Shown here in pieces: positions 25,832-34,356 of a DNA stretch of 64,000 bases. The stretch's first letter is position 1, and each line of letters begins with the position of its first letter. Source of the DNA: Janthinobacterium sp. 17J80-10 (GTDB lineage Bacteria; Pseudomonadota; Gammaproteobacteria; Burkholderiales; Burkholderiaceae_D); NCBI RefSeq assembly GCF_004114795.1, contig NZ_CP035311.1, forward strand, positions 1,736,001 through 1,800,000. Reading direction: 5' to 3'. The notes below the pieces were generated by a model that was not told the origin of the DNA, ran no database searches, and saw only the letters and a program-made list of their open reading frames with translations. Both the position numbers and the translations under genes were made by a program.

Positions 25832-27421
25832 ATGGCTACATCATTGCAGGCGCCCCCGATTCGGCCGGAAGCGCATTTCGACGAGCGCATGCTGCAATGC
25901 TATGCGGATCGCCACCACAGCCTGTATGCAATGTTCGAAGAGGCGGTACGGTCCCATCCCGCGCGCGAGGCGCTGGTCTGCGGGGTTGCCCGACTGACCT
26001 GGCGCGACTTGCAGGGACGGGTGGAACGGATTTCCGCTGGTCTTGCGCAGGCGGGTATCTGCCAGGGCGACCGGGTCGCAATCCTCCTGAACAATCAAAT
26101 CGAGTTTGTCGAAGCGACCCTTGCCATCAGCCGGCTGGGTGCCATCGTCGTGCCGATCAGCACGCGCGACCAAACGCCCGGCATTGCGCATATCCTGAAT
26201 GATTGCGGCGCTGCTCTCCTGATCCATGATGTGACGGTGACGCTACGGTTGCCTGCCATGCACGAGGTGCCAGAATTGCGCGCCTGTATCCCGGCAAGCA
26301 TGGAGGATGCAGCAGGAACGTTCGCCGCTTTGCGCCGAACCAGTGGCGACGTGCCGGTGGCACGCGTGGATGAGGACGACACCGCAGCCATCCTGTACAC
26401 CTCGGGGACCACCGGCAAGCCCAAGGGGGCGATGCTGGCGCACTTGAATATCGTGCATTCGGCCATGCACTATGGGCTGACGCTGGACTTGACCGAGCAC
26501 GATCGCCTGATTGCCGCCGTGCCGCTCAGTCATGTCACCGGACTGGTGGCCCTGATGGCGACCGCCATTCGCTGCGCCGGCACGCTGGTGATCCTGCCCG
26601 CCTTCAGGGCCGCAGAATTCCTGGCGCTGGCTGCGCGCGAACGGATGACCTATACGCTGATGGTGCCTGCCATGTACAACCTGTGCCTGATCCAGGATGA
26701 CTGCAGCCGTTACGATCTTGCCAGCTGGCGCATCGGCGCCTTTGGCGGCGCCATCATGCCGCAGGCCACCATCGAGGCGGTGGCGAAATTTCTGCCGGGG
26801 CTCACGCTGGTCAATGTCTACGGCGCGACGGAAACGACTTCGCCGGCCACCATCATGCCGCCGGGTGCCGGCGCGACTTATCTCGACAGCGTCGGCCGCG
26901 TTGTGCCGTGTGGCGAGATCGTGATGATGGATGATGCCGGCCGCCAGGTGCCGCCAAGGGCTGCGGGTGAATTATGGATCCGGGGCCCTATGGTGGTACG
27001 GGGCTACTGGAACAATCCGGCGGCGACTGCGGAAAGTTTCGATTCGGGCTTCTGGAAATCAGGCGACATCGGTTCGATCGACGATAACGGCTTCGTCTCG
27101 GTATTCGATCGCAAGAAAGACATGATCAACCGTGGCGGCTTCAAGATTTATTCCAGTGAAGTTGAAAACGTCCTGTGCCAGCATCCCGGCGTGTTCGAGG
27201 CGGCTGTGGTTGGCAAGCCGTGCCCGGTGCTGGGCGAACGAGTGCATGCATTCGTGGTGCTGAAGGATGTGTCGGTGACGGATCTGGCGCTCAAGGCCTT
27301 TTGCGCCGAACGGCTGACCGATTACCAGGTTCCGGAAAGTTTTAGCTTGGGGGCGACGCCGCTGCCGCGCAATGCCAATGGCAAGATGCTCAAGCGCGAA
27401 TTGCGGCTGGAAAAGGCGTGA
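25832..27421 (+). CDS. Acyl-CoA synthetase (AMP-forming), LvaE-like
   Basis: 529-aa member of the ANL superfamily that activates a carboxylic acid to its CoA thioester through an acyl-adenylate. The P-loop-like motif YTSGTTGKPKG is at 189-199, YGATETTS is the A5-type motif, SGDIGSIDDNGF and DRKKDMINRGGFKIYS are the hinge region, and the catalytic Lys is in NANGKMLKREL at the C-terminus. A GGAGAAG ribosome site precedes the ATG. It has its own sigma-54 promoter, and its neighbours downstream are an acyl-CoA dehydrogenase, an APH-fold kinase and a sigma-54 activator. That context fits CoA activation of a short or medium 4-hydroxyacid, as LvaE does in Pseudomonas putida; substrate specificity is inferred. 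Confidence 0.88.
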   Translation: MATSLQAPPIRPEAHFDERMLQCYADRHHSLYAMFEEAVRSHPAREALVCGVARLTWRDLQGRVERISAGLAQAGICQGDRVAILLNNQIEFVEATLAISRLGAIVVPISTRDQTPGIAHILNDCGAALLIHDVTVTLRLPAMHEVPELRACIPASMEDAAGTFAALRRTSGDVPVARVDEDDTAAILYTSGTTGKPKGAMLAHLNIVHSAMHYGLTLDLTEHDRLIAAVPLSHVTGLVALMATAIRCAGTLVILPAFRAAEFLALAARERMTYTLMVPAMYNLCLIQDDCSRYDLASWRIGAFGGAIMPQATIEAVAKFLPGLTLVNVYGATETTSPATIMPPGAGATYLDSVGRVVPCGEIVMMDDAGRQVPPRAAGELWIRGPMVVRGYWNNPAATAESFDSGFWKSGDIGSIDDNGFVSVFDRKKDMINRGGFKIYSSEVENVLCQHPGVFEAAVVGKPCPVLGERVHAFVVLKDVSVTDLALKAFCAERLTDYQVPESFSLGATPLPRNANGKMLKRELRLEKA

Positions 27422-27436
27422 TGCTGCTGAAATGTC

Positions 27437-27453
27437 CGTTTCTTTTTGAAACG
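27437..27453 (+). promoter_or_regulatory. Candidate upstream activator site B
   Basis: Dyad CGTTTC-TTTTT-GAAACG, centred about 150 bp before the expected start from the sigma-54 promoter at 27569-27583. A second dyad, ATTCAT-AA-ATGAAT, lies at 27460-27473. The TTTC-N5-GAAA spacing is identical to the site in front of the activator gene (34298-34310). Confidence 0.5.
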
Positions 27454-27568
27454 CGGTTGATTCATAAATGAATGAATTCAGTTCCAGCAAGCAGGCGGCT
27501 TGCTATAGGGTTTAAAAAAATTCAATGAATTCAAGCGCTTGGCGCTTGCTCGCAGCATGGCCGGAAGA

Positions 27569-27583
27569 TGGCACAGTCTTTGC
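27569..27583 (+). promoter_or_regulatory. Sigma-54 (-24/-12) promoter of the acyl-CoA dehydrogenase operon
   Basis: TGGCAC-AGTCT-TTGC, with GG (27570-27571) and GC (27582-27583) separated by 10 bp. Expected start near 27595, 25 nt before the GTG start codon. It would drive the dehydrogenase, kinase, DUF6285-like and phosphatase genes, which are tightly coupled. Confidence 0.8.
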
Positions 27584-27619
27584 GAAGTATGAAGTGCATC
27601 TATCGTTACGGAGAATAAA

Positions 27620-28816
27620 GTGGATTTTCAGCTCACCCCGGAAGTTAAGGATTATCAGCAGCGCATTCGCGCCTTCGTCAGGAAGCACGTGGTACCGCTG
27701 GAAGCACAAGCCAGCTCTTACGACGAGCATGAAAACATTCGCACGGATTTGCTGAACGACTACCGCAGCAAGGCCAAGGCAGAAGGTCTGTGGGCGCTGC
27801 AAATGCCCAAGGAGCGCGGCGGCCAGGGCTTGTCCGTCACCGGCATGGCAGCCTGCTATGAAGAGATGAACTGGTCGATTTTCGGCCCGGCAGTGTTCAA
27901 TTCCGCCGCGCCCGACGACGGCAACATGATCCTGCTTAACAAGGTGGGAACCGAAGCGCAAAAGGAACGCTGGCTGCAGCCGATCATCGATGGCCAGGTG
28001 CGTTCGGCATTCGTGATGACCGAGCCCATGCCGGGCGCCGGCTCCGATCCTGCGATGATGCAGACGACCGCGACGCTGCGTGACGGCAAATGGATCATCA
28101 ACGGCCGCAAGTGGTTCATTACCGGCGCGGACGCCGCCCAGCATTTCATCCTGATCGCCCGCACCTCGGACGACGAGCGCAAGGGGTTGACGGCTTTCCT
28201 GTTCGACCGCTCGCAGCCTGGCTGGCGCATCGAGCGGCGCATTCCGATCATGGGACCGGAAGAGCATGGCGGCCATTGCGAGCTGGTGTTCGAGGGTCTG
28301 GAAATCCCCGATGAAAACCGCCTGATGAATGTCGGCGATGGCCTGAAAGCCACGCAGATCCGCCTGGGTACGGCGCGCCTGACGCATTGCATGCGCTGGC
28401 TGGGCTTGTCCAAGCGCTCGCTCGACATCGCCACCGACTACGTGCTCGAACGTACTTCGCAAGGCGTCAAGCTGGCCGAACGCGAAGGCGTGCAAGCCAT
28501 GCTGGGCGATGTCGCGATGCAGATTGAAATCGGCCGCCTGCTGACCATGCGCGCCGCCTGGAAACTCGATCAGGGCGATTTCGCCCGCAAGGAAGTGTCG
28601 ATGGCGAAAGTCGTGGTGGCCGACACGCTGCAGAAGTCCGTGGATACCGCCATCCAGCTGTGCGGCGCGCGCGGCTATTCGAAAGATACCATTCTCGAAT
28701 GGGTGTACCGCTATGCGCGCCAGGCGCGGCTGGTCGATGGCGCTTCCGAAGTGCACAAGATGGTCATGGCGCGCTATCTCATGAATGAGCGCACGGAGTT
28801 CTGGTCATGGGGATAA
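27620..28816 (+). CDS. Acyl-CoA dehydrogenase family protein, ACAD10/11- and LvaC-like
   Basis: 398-aa FAD enzyme. The start is GTG at 27620 with GGAGA 6 nt upstream. The three acyl-CoA dehydrogenase domains are recognisable: the N-terminal helical part, the beta-domain motif AFVMTEPMPGAGSDP (flavin and substrate contacts) and KWFITGA, and the C-terminal helical part ending LVDGASEVHKMVMARYL. The DGxxEVHK form is closer to ACAD10/11-type enzymes than to ordinary short-chain dehydrogenases. In that group the enzyme eliminates phosphate from a 4-phosphoacyl-CoA. Here it directly precedes an APH-fold kinase, whose start overlaps its stop, which supports that chemistry. Confidence 0.88.
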   Translation: MDFQLTPEVKDYQQRIRAFVRKHVVPLEAQASSYDEHENIRTDLLNDYRSKAKAEGLWALQMPKERGGQGLSVTGMAACYEEMNWSIFGPAVFNSAAPDDGNMILLNKVGTEAQKERWLQPIIDGQVRSAFVMTEPMPGAGSDPAMMQTTATLRDGKWIINGRKWFITGADAAQHFILIARTSDDERKGLTAFLFDRSQPGWRIERRIPIMGPEEHGGHCELVFEGLEIPDENRLMNVGDGLKATQIRLGTARLTHCMRWLGLSKRSLDIATDYVLERTSQGVKLAEREGVQAMLGDVAMQIEIGRLLTMRAAWKLDQGDFARKEVSMAKVVVADTLQKSVDTAIQLCGARGYSKDTILEWVYRYARQARLVDGASEVHKMVMARYLMNERTEFWSWG

Positions 28817-29892
28817 GCGCAATGGCACAGGCAGCGCCCGAAAACGCCAGCGTCGCCGGCATGGATCTGGACAGCCCGGCAGTCCATGATAGCCTGCAGC
28901 GCTATCTGCTGGCGCAGGCTGGCGCTGCGCAAGTGGCAATCACGAAAATGGCACGCCTGTCCGGCGGCGCCATCCAGGAAAACTGGGCGCTCGATGTCAC
29001 GGTCGAGGGCGGTCCGTATCAGGGAAAACAGACCTGGGTGCTGCGTACCGATGCGCCGTCGGCGGTGGCTGTGAGCCTCACCCGTCCGCAGGAGTTTGCC
29101 GTGTTGAGCGTTGCGTATCAAGCCGGCGTGACCGTGCCGCGGCCGCTGTGGCTATGCCGCGACCCCGATGTGGCCGGGCGGGACTTCTTTGTCATGGAAC
29201 GCATTGCCGGCGTCGCCGCCGGCCATCGGCTGGTGCGCGAAGCCGAGCTGGTGCCGAACCGGGCGATGCTGGGCGAGGAACTGGGCGCCAATCTTGCGCA
29301 ATTGCACACGGTCGTGCCGCCGCAGCCCTCGCTGGACTTTCTGCCGGCGCCGTATGCCAACCATGCGCTGGAGACGATTGCCGAATACCGTCGCCATCTC
29401 GATCATATCGATGTTGCTTCGCCGGCACTGGAGTGGGGCTTGCGCTGGTGCGAACTGCATGCGCCGGCCAGCGTTCCGGCCTGCCTGATCCATCGTGATT
29501 ACCGCACCGGCAATTACATGGTCGACCAGGGCAAGCTGAGCGGCGTGCTGGACTGGGAATTCGCCGGCTGGGGTGATCCGCGCGAAGACATCGGCTGGCT
29601 CATGGCCAGGTGCTGGCGTTTCAGTGCCAACGAGCGCGAGGCCGGCGGCGTATCCCATGCCGAGGATTTCCTGCGCGGCTACCAGCGCATCTCGGGCCGC
29701 AGCTTCACGCGCGCCGAACTGCGTTACTGGCAGGTGATGGCGCATCTGCGTTGGGCCGTGATTGCGTTGCAGCAGGCGCAGCGCCATCTGTCCGGCAAGC
29801 AGCCGTCTCTGGAACTGGCCCTGACGGGCCGCCTGGTGGCCGAGCTCGAATATGAAATCATCAACCTGACTGCGGAGGGATCCGATGAGTGA
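28807..29892 (+). CDS. APH-fold phosphotransferase, LvaA/ACAD11-kinase-like
   Basis: 361-aa kinase-like protein. The catalytic loop is LIHRDYRTGN (His229, Asp231, Asn236), and the metal-binding motif is LDWEFAG (Asp249, Glu251). ENWAL and WVLRTD in the N-lobe fit the nucleotide fold. Known family members beside ACAD enzymes phosphorylate the 4-hydroxyl of 4-hydroxyacyl-CoA rather than aminoglycosides. It starts inside the last codons of the dehydrogenase gene (ATG 28807, GGAG 8 nt upstream; ATG 28822 is an alternative) and overlaps the next gene by 8 bp. It is not an antibiotic-resistance gene by context. Confidence 0.87.
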   Translation: MGISAMAQAAPENASVAGMDLDSPAVHDSLQRYLLAQAGAAQVAITKMARLSGGAIQENWALDVTVEGGPYQGKQTWVLRTDAPSAVAVSLTRPQEFAVLSVAYQAGVTVPRPLWLCRDPDVAGRDFFVMERIAGVAAGHRLVREAELVPNRAMLGEELGANLAQLHTVVPPQPSLDFLPAPYANHALETIAEYRRHLDHIDVASPALEWGLRWCELHAPASVPACLIHRDYRTGNYMVDQGKLSGVLDWEFAGWGDPREDIGWLMARCWRFSANEREAGGVSHAEDFLRGYQRISGRSFTRAELRYWQVMAHLRWAVIALQQAQRHLSGKQPSLELALTGRLVAELEYEIINLTAEGSDE

Positions 29893-30295
29893 CCGGCCAG
29901 ATGGGCAAGACTTGCTGCGGACTGCCCGCGAAGAATTGATGAAGCGCCTGCTGCCTGCATTGCCGGCGGACTTGCGCTACCAGGCGCTAATGATTGCCAA
30001 TGCCATGGCGATCGCGGCACGCGAACTCGATGCCGGCGCCGCCGGTCAATTGCAGGAACTGGCCGGACAGCGAGCGCTTCTGCAAGATGCAGAGAGCGAG
30101 GCGCCAGGCAACCCGGAGCAGTTGCGGCAGTCTCTGACGTCGGGCCGCAAGAGGCTGGGCGCGGCAATCCGCCTCGGTGAATTCGACGCGGACAAGCCGG
30201 CGCATCAAGCCCTGCTGCGGCACCTGGCGTCAAGCGCGCGCGACAAGGTGGCGATCTACAACCCCAAGCTGCTGAGCTCGGGAGATGCCAGGTGA
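29885..30295 (+). CDS. DUF6285-like small protein, LvaB-like partner of the kinase
   Basis: 136-aa, mostly helical, soluble protein of the family encoded beside APH-fold kinases and ACAD enzymes. The N-terminus (PDGQDLLRTAREELMKRLLPALPADLRYQALMIANAMAIAARELD in the family pattern; seen here as LLRTAREELMKRLLPALPA) and the ending NPKLL are characteristic. GGAGGG gives a strong ribosome site. The position between kinase and phosphatase matches the small LvaB protein, which is needed with LvaA for 4-hydroxyvalerate phosphorylation in Pseudomonas putida. No catalytic residues are recognisable, so a scaffold or subunit role is likely. Confidence 0.75.
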   Translation: MSDRPDGQDLLRTAREELMKRLLPALPADLRYQALMIANAMAIAARELDAGAAGQLQELAGQRALLQDAESEAPGNPEQLRQSLTSGRKRLGAAIRLGEFDADKPAHQALLRHLASSARDKVAIYNPKLLSSGDAR

Positions 30296-31002
30296 TGCCA
30301 GCAGCACCGCGGCGCCGGCGCCTTTATCTGGTGCGGCATGGCCACGTCAGCTATTTCGATGCTGACGGGCGGCCCTTGCACCCGGTGCATGTCGCCTTGT
30401 CGCCGCAAGGGGTCAGCCAGGTGGAAAGCCTGGCGGCTGCGCTGAACGATGTCCGCGTTGACCGCGTCGTCTGTTCCGACCTGGAGCGAGCAAGGCAGAC
30501 GGCGCAGATTTTGGCGGAGCGGATGGCGCCCAAACTTGTGCCGGAACCGAACCCGGGATTGCGGGAAATCCGTGCAGGCAGGTTGCGCGAAATCGTCGCG
30601 GAGCAGCGCGAGGCCAGGCTTGCATATGCCTATGACCACGCCGCCGACGACAATGCCGATTTTATCGGTGGCGAGCGTTTTGCCGACTTCGAGCGCCGCA
30701 TACTCGACGCACTTGAGGCATTGCTCGCCGATCCGGATTGGGACAGCGCGCTGGTGGTCAGCCACGATGCCGTCAACCGGGTTTTGCTGTGCTGGGCTGC
30801 CGGGGTTGGCCGCCATGCCATGGTGGCCTTCGAGCAGGACATGGCGTGCCTCAACATCATCGATGTCGACTGGGCCGATGCCAGGGTAGTGCGGCGGCTG
30901 ATCCGCACAGTCAATTTCACGGCCTACGATGCCGTGAAAGCCCGCGCCAGCCTGACCGTGATGGAACAGGTATTCCGGGCCTACCGGTCCGATGACAAAT
31001 AA
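30295..31002 (+). CDS. Histidine phosphatase family protein
   Basis: 235-aa member of the branch 1 histidine phosphatase (phosphoglycerate mutase-like) superfamily. The phospho-acceptor His is in LVRHGHVSY at the N-terminus, the second Arg in SDLERARQTAQIL, and the second His in LVVSHDAVNRVLL. The Glu expected in the PGLREIRAG segment is present. The ATG at 30295 overlaps the previous stop by one base; the frame could also open with GTG at 30292. In this locus it may remove phosphate from misdirected phospho-acyl intermediates, but no family precedent was available to me. Confidence 0.85.
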   Translation: MPAAPRRRRLYLVRHGHVSYFDADGRPLHPVHVALSPQGVSQVESLAAALNDVRVDRVVCSDLERARQTAQILAERMAPKLVPEPNPGLREIRAGRLREIVAEQREARLAYAYDHAADDNADFIGGERFADFERRILDALEALLADPDWDSALVVSHDAVNRVLLCWAAGVGRHAMVAFEQDMACLNIIDVDWADARVVRRLIRTVNFTAYDAVKARASLTVMEQVFRAYRSDDK

Positions 31003-31076
31003 ATCCAAGAGCCGCACTTGACGGCCATTTCATCCTTGATTCCCCGTTTGACCAATCTGCGAAGGAGACGCATCCC

Positions 31077-32249
31077 ATGAAAAATTATTTGCTCACTGCC
31101 ATCTCGATTTTCTGCTGCATCAATTCCGTCGAAGCACGGGATATCAAGATCGCCCATGTGTATGACAAGACCGGCCCGCTGGAAGCCTACGCCAGGCAAA
31201 GCCAGACTGGCCTGGTGCTGGGCCTTGAATACGCCACTGGCGGCACCATGGCGGTCAATGGCAACAAGCTGGTGCTGATTGAAAAAGACAACCAGGGCAA
31301 GCCGGATGTCGCCAAGGCGCAGCTGGCCTCCGCGTACGAGGATGACAAGGCCGATATCGCCATCGGCCCGACCTCCTCCAATGTCGCACTGGCGATGTTG
31401 CCGGTGGCTGCAGAATACAAGAAAATCCTGCTGGTCGACCCGGCTGTGTCGGATTCGATCACCGGTGAAAAATGGAATCGCTACATTTTCCGCACTGCCC
31501 GCAATTCGACCCAGGATGCGATCGCCAACGCCGTGGCGCTGGACAAGCCGGGCACGATCGTGGCGACGCTGGCGCAGGATTATGCATTCGGGCGCGATGG
31601 GGTCAAGGCATTCAATAGCGCGCTGAAAAACGCCAGGGTGGTGCATGAAGAATATCTGCCGCCCAGCACGTCGGATTTCACTGCCGGCGCCCAGCGCATC
31701 ATCGAGGCGCTGAAAGACAAGCCGGGCAAGAAGATCGTGTGGATTCTGTGGGCTGGCGCGGGCAATCCCTTGAAGATCGCCGATCTCGGCCTGAAGCGCT
31801 ATGACATCGAAATCGGCGCCGGCGCCAACATCCTGCCGGCCATGGTCGCCTACAAGCAGTTCGCCGGCATGGAAGGCGCCGCTTATTATTACTACGGCAT
31901 CCCGAAGAACAAGGTCAACAACTGGCTGATTTCGGAGCATTACAAGCGCTTCAAGACGCCGCCTGACTTCTTTACGGCCGGCGGCATGATTGCCGGCATC
32001 GCGGTGGTGGAAGCGCTGAAGAAAACCAATGGCGACACCAGCACCGAGAAGCTGATTGAGGCGATGGAAGGCATGAGCTTCGAGACGCCCAAAGGCAAGA
32101 TGACTTTCCGCAAGGAAGACCATCAGGCGCTGCAATCGATGTACCACGTGCGTTACAAAAACGATCCCGCATTCGCCTGGGCCGTGCCGGAACTGATTCG
32201 AGAAATTCCGATCGAGGAAATGAATATTCCCGTCCGTATCAAGCGATAA
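31077..32249 (+). CDS. ABC transporter substrate-binding protein, branched-chain amino acid (LivJ-like) type
   Basis: 390-aa periplasmic binding protein of the type 1 fold (Peripla_BP_6). The signal peptide ends near NSVEA-RDIKIAH. GTFTG-like elements are replaced by IAHVYDKTGPLEAYARQ; conserved FRTARNSTQDAIANA and YYYYGIPKN segments follow. A GAAGGAG ribosome site precedes the ATG. It lies 74 bp after the phosphatase gene and is convergent with the sigma-54 activator. No permease or ATPase is nearby. It closely resembles the protein at 43856-45034, especially over the C-terminal half. It may capture the acid degraded by this locus; this is inference. Confidence 0.88.
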   Translation: MKNYLLTAISIFCCINSVEARDIKIAHVYDKTGPLEAYARQSQTGLVLGLEYATGGTMAVNGNKLVLIEKDNQGKPDVAKAQLASAYEDDKADIAIGPTSSNVALAMLPVAAEYKKILLVDPAVSDSITGEKWNRYIFRTARNSTQDAIANAVALDKPGTIVATLAQDYAFGRDGVKAFNSALKNARVVHEEYLPPSTSDFTAGAQRIIEALKDKPGKKIVWILWAGAGNPLKIADLGLKRYDIEIGAGANILPAMVAYKQFAGMEGAAYYYYGIPKNKVNNWLISEHYKRFKTPPDFFTAGGMIAGIAVVEALKKTNGDTSTEKLIEAMEGMSFETPKGKMTFRKEDHQALQSMYHVRYKNDPAFAWAVPELIREIPIEEMNIPVRIKR

Positions 32250-32279
32250 GGCGTAACAGGCAGCTGCGGCGCGGCTAGC

Positions 32280-34253
32280 CTATTGCTGGGGCTGATTCAA
32301 ACGCCGCCACAGGGTCGAGCGGCTGATGCCCAGCCGCCGGGCGGTGTGCTCAAGGTTGCCGCCGCATTCGTCCAGGACCTTGCGAATGCGGATCAGTTCG
32401 GTGGTTTTTGCCAGGGACTTGAGATTGATTCCGGCGCCGTCATCGTCGGTGATCGGGATGTTCTCTTCGTCGAACAGGTCGCCCAGGATGTTGCGCAACT
32501 GGCGCGCATCGGCAGATGCATCGCCGCGCCCGTCCAGCGACAGCACGGCGCGTTCGATCACGTTTTCCAGTTCGCGGATATTGCCCGGCCAGGAATAGCT
32601 TTCCAGGTAAGGCAAGAGCGGCTGCAACACCTGTTGCGGCATTTGCGCGGTGCCGGAACGCTTTTGTACCTGGGCCAGTATGTGGCTGGCGATGGCGTGG
32701 ATATCTTCCTTGCGGTCGCGCAGCGCCGGCAGCTTCAGGCGCAAGATGTTGAGCCGATAATACAGGTCTTCGCGAAAGCCGCCTTCAGCAATGCTCTGGC
32801 GCAGGTTGCGGTGGGTGGCGGCAATGATGCGCACATCGATCGGCGTCGGCTCAGTGCTGCCCAGGCGTACCACCTCGCGTTCCTGCAGCACGCGCAAGAG
32901 TCGCGTTTGCAGCGGCAGCGGCATGTCGCCGATTTCATCGAGGAAGATGGTGCCGGTATGCGCGGCTTCGAACAAGCCAGGCTTGCCGCCCTTGCGCGAG
33001 CCGGTGAATGCGCCTTCCTCGTAGCCGAACAATTCGGACTCCAGCAGGTTTTCAGGAAAGGCCGCGCAATTGACGGCCACAAAAGGCCCCTTGCGCCGGC
33101 GGCTGGCATTGTGAACGCCTTGTGCCAGCAGCTCCTTGCCGGTGCCGCTTTCCCCCTGGATGAGTATGGTGGCATCGGTTTGGGCGCAGCGCTCGGCCAG
33201 CGCCAGCAATTGCTTCATTGGGGTGGAGTCGCCGACGATGTGCGCAAGCCGGTATTTCGCGACAAAGCGTGTCTGGCGCGTGCTGCTGCGCAGCTGGCGG
33301 TCGGCACGCTGGACCGCGCCGGCATCCTGGCACGTCAGCACGGCGCCGGTTTGCTCGCCATCCTCGTAGATCGGAATGATATTGGCCAGCACCGTTTGCG
33401 TCCCCAGCCGCAGGATGCGGTTTTCCACTGCGATGCCAGTACGCAACACCTGCTCGATGTCGGGATGGGCATCCAGCTCGGCAACCGGGCGCAGCTGCGC
33501 CCATTCCGCCGAGACACCGAGCAATTGCGCCAGTGCCGGATTGATGGTTTGTACCTTGCCTGCCATGTCGACTGCCAGCACGCCATCGGTCAGATGTTGC
33601 AGCAGTGTGTTCAGGCTCTGGCGCTTGGCGGCTTCGGCCCGGGCGCTTTTGAAAATCACCAGCGCGTCGTCGAGTGCCTGGCGCGCTGCGCTGGAAGAGG
33701 TCACCAGTATGCCGGTCATGCCGGCCTGTTCTGCCAGTTCGGTCACCATCGACGAGCCGATGATGACTTCGTAGCCCTCGCTGGCGAATTGCCTGACCGC
33801 TTCTTCCGCCTGCTGCAAGGTGGTGTAGGCAGCCTGCTGCAGGGCTACGGTGAAAAGTGTCTGGACCTCTTCCAGCTTGGGATGGATATTGCGGTAGCTG
33901 AGAATGGCCACCCTGTCCGACACGCGGCGCGCGCGTTCCAGTGCATGCAGGATGTCATAGTCGGCCAGCGGCATCAGCACGACCGGTGTCGCCAGGTGCT
34001 TGCGCAGGTAAGCGCCAGTGGCGCCGGTGCAGATGAAGACATCGACCTTTTTTTCCCGCTCGAGCTCTTGTGCCTGTTGCAGGGTGTCGGAAATCGGCAA
34101 ATCGATGATGCGTATATCGGCGGCGCCGGCAAATGCCGGCAGCACGCCTTGCAATTCCAGGGCAAGACGGCTCGGCGGCGACAGCATCTGCAGATGGCTT
34201 AGCAGGATGACGATGCGGGCACTGTGCTGCGCTTGCTGAAGCGGATTTGCCAT
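32280..34253 (-). CDS. Sigma-54-dependent transcriptional activator with PrpR-type N-terminal domain
   Basis: 657-aa enhancer-binding protein. Residues about 10-200 form a PrpR_N-like sensor domain, about 210-310 a PAS-like domain, and 335-580 the AAA+ core with Walker A GESGTGKE (367-374), the sigma-54 contact loop GAFTGS (414-419), Walker [10 protein letters not shown] and the arginine-finger region. The C-terminal Fis-type helix-turn-helix is [16 protein letters not shown]. There is no response-regulator receiver, so a small molecule, perhaps an acyl-CoA or acid, is the likely signal. Two sigma-54 promoters lie in the neighbouring catabolic genes, and a TTTC-N5-GAAA dyad is in front of this gene. 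It corresponds in role to LvaR. Confidence 0.93.
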   Translation of the reverse strand: MANPLQQAQHSARIVILLSHLQMLSPPSRLALELQGVLPAFAGAADIRIIDLPISDTLQQAQELEREKKVDVFICTGATGAYLRKHLATPVVLMPLADYDILHALERARRVSDRVAILSYRNIHPKLEEVQTLFTVALQQAAYTTLQQAEEAVRQFASEGYEVIIGSSMVTELAEQAGMTGILVTSSSAARQALDDALVIFKSARAEAAKRQSLNTLLQHLTDGVLAVDMAGKVQTINPALAQLLGVSAEWAQLRPVAELDAHPDIEQVLRTGIAVENRILRLGTQTVLANIIPIYEDGEQTGAVLTCQDAGAVQRADRQLRSSTRQTRFVAKYRLAHIVGDSTPMKQLLALAERCAQTDATILIQGESGTGKELLAQGVHNASRRRKGPFVAVNCAAFPENLLESELFGYEEGAFTGSRKGGKPGLFEAAHTGTIFLDEIGDMPLPLQTRLLRVLQEREVVRLGSTEPTPIDVRIIAATHRNLRQSIAEGGFREDLYYRLNILRLKLPALRDRKEDIHAIASHILAQVQKRSGTAQMPQQVLQPLLPYLESYSWPGNIRELENVIERAVLSLDGRGDASADARQLRNILGDLFDEENIPITDDDGAGINLKSLAKTTELIRIRKVLDECGGNLEHTARRLGISRSTLWRRLNQPQQ

Positions 34254-34297
34254 GAAAGGACACAGGAAAAATGGAGTCCTGATCTTAGCATGGGTGT

Positions 34298-34310
34298 TTT
34301 CATTCTGAAA
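34298..34310 (-). promoter_or_regulatory. Candidate activator-binding site C, upstream of its own gene
   Basis: Dyad TTTC-ATTCT-GAAA, 45 bp before the activator start. Its arms and spacing match the site at 27439-27451 (TTTC-TTTTT-GAAA). This suggests autoregulation. Confidence 0.45.
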
Positions 34311-34356
34311 CAGTTATGGTTCAGAACTGAATAGGGGATGCTGCGGACGTCCTGCC

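Noticed and set aside
32283-34202. Rightward open frame of 639 codons opposite the sigma-54 activator gene
   Set aside because: The activator on the minus strand has every expected motif; the opposite frame has none.
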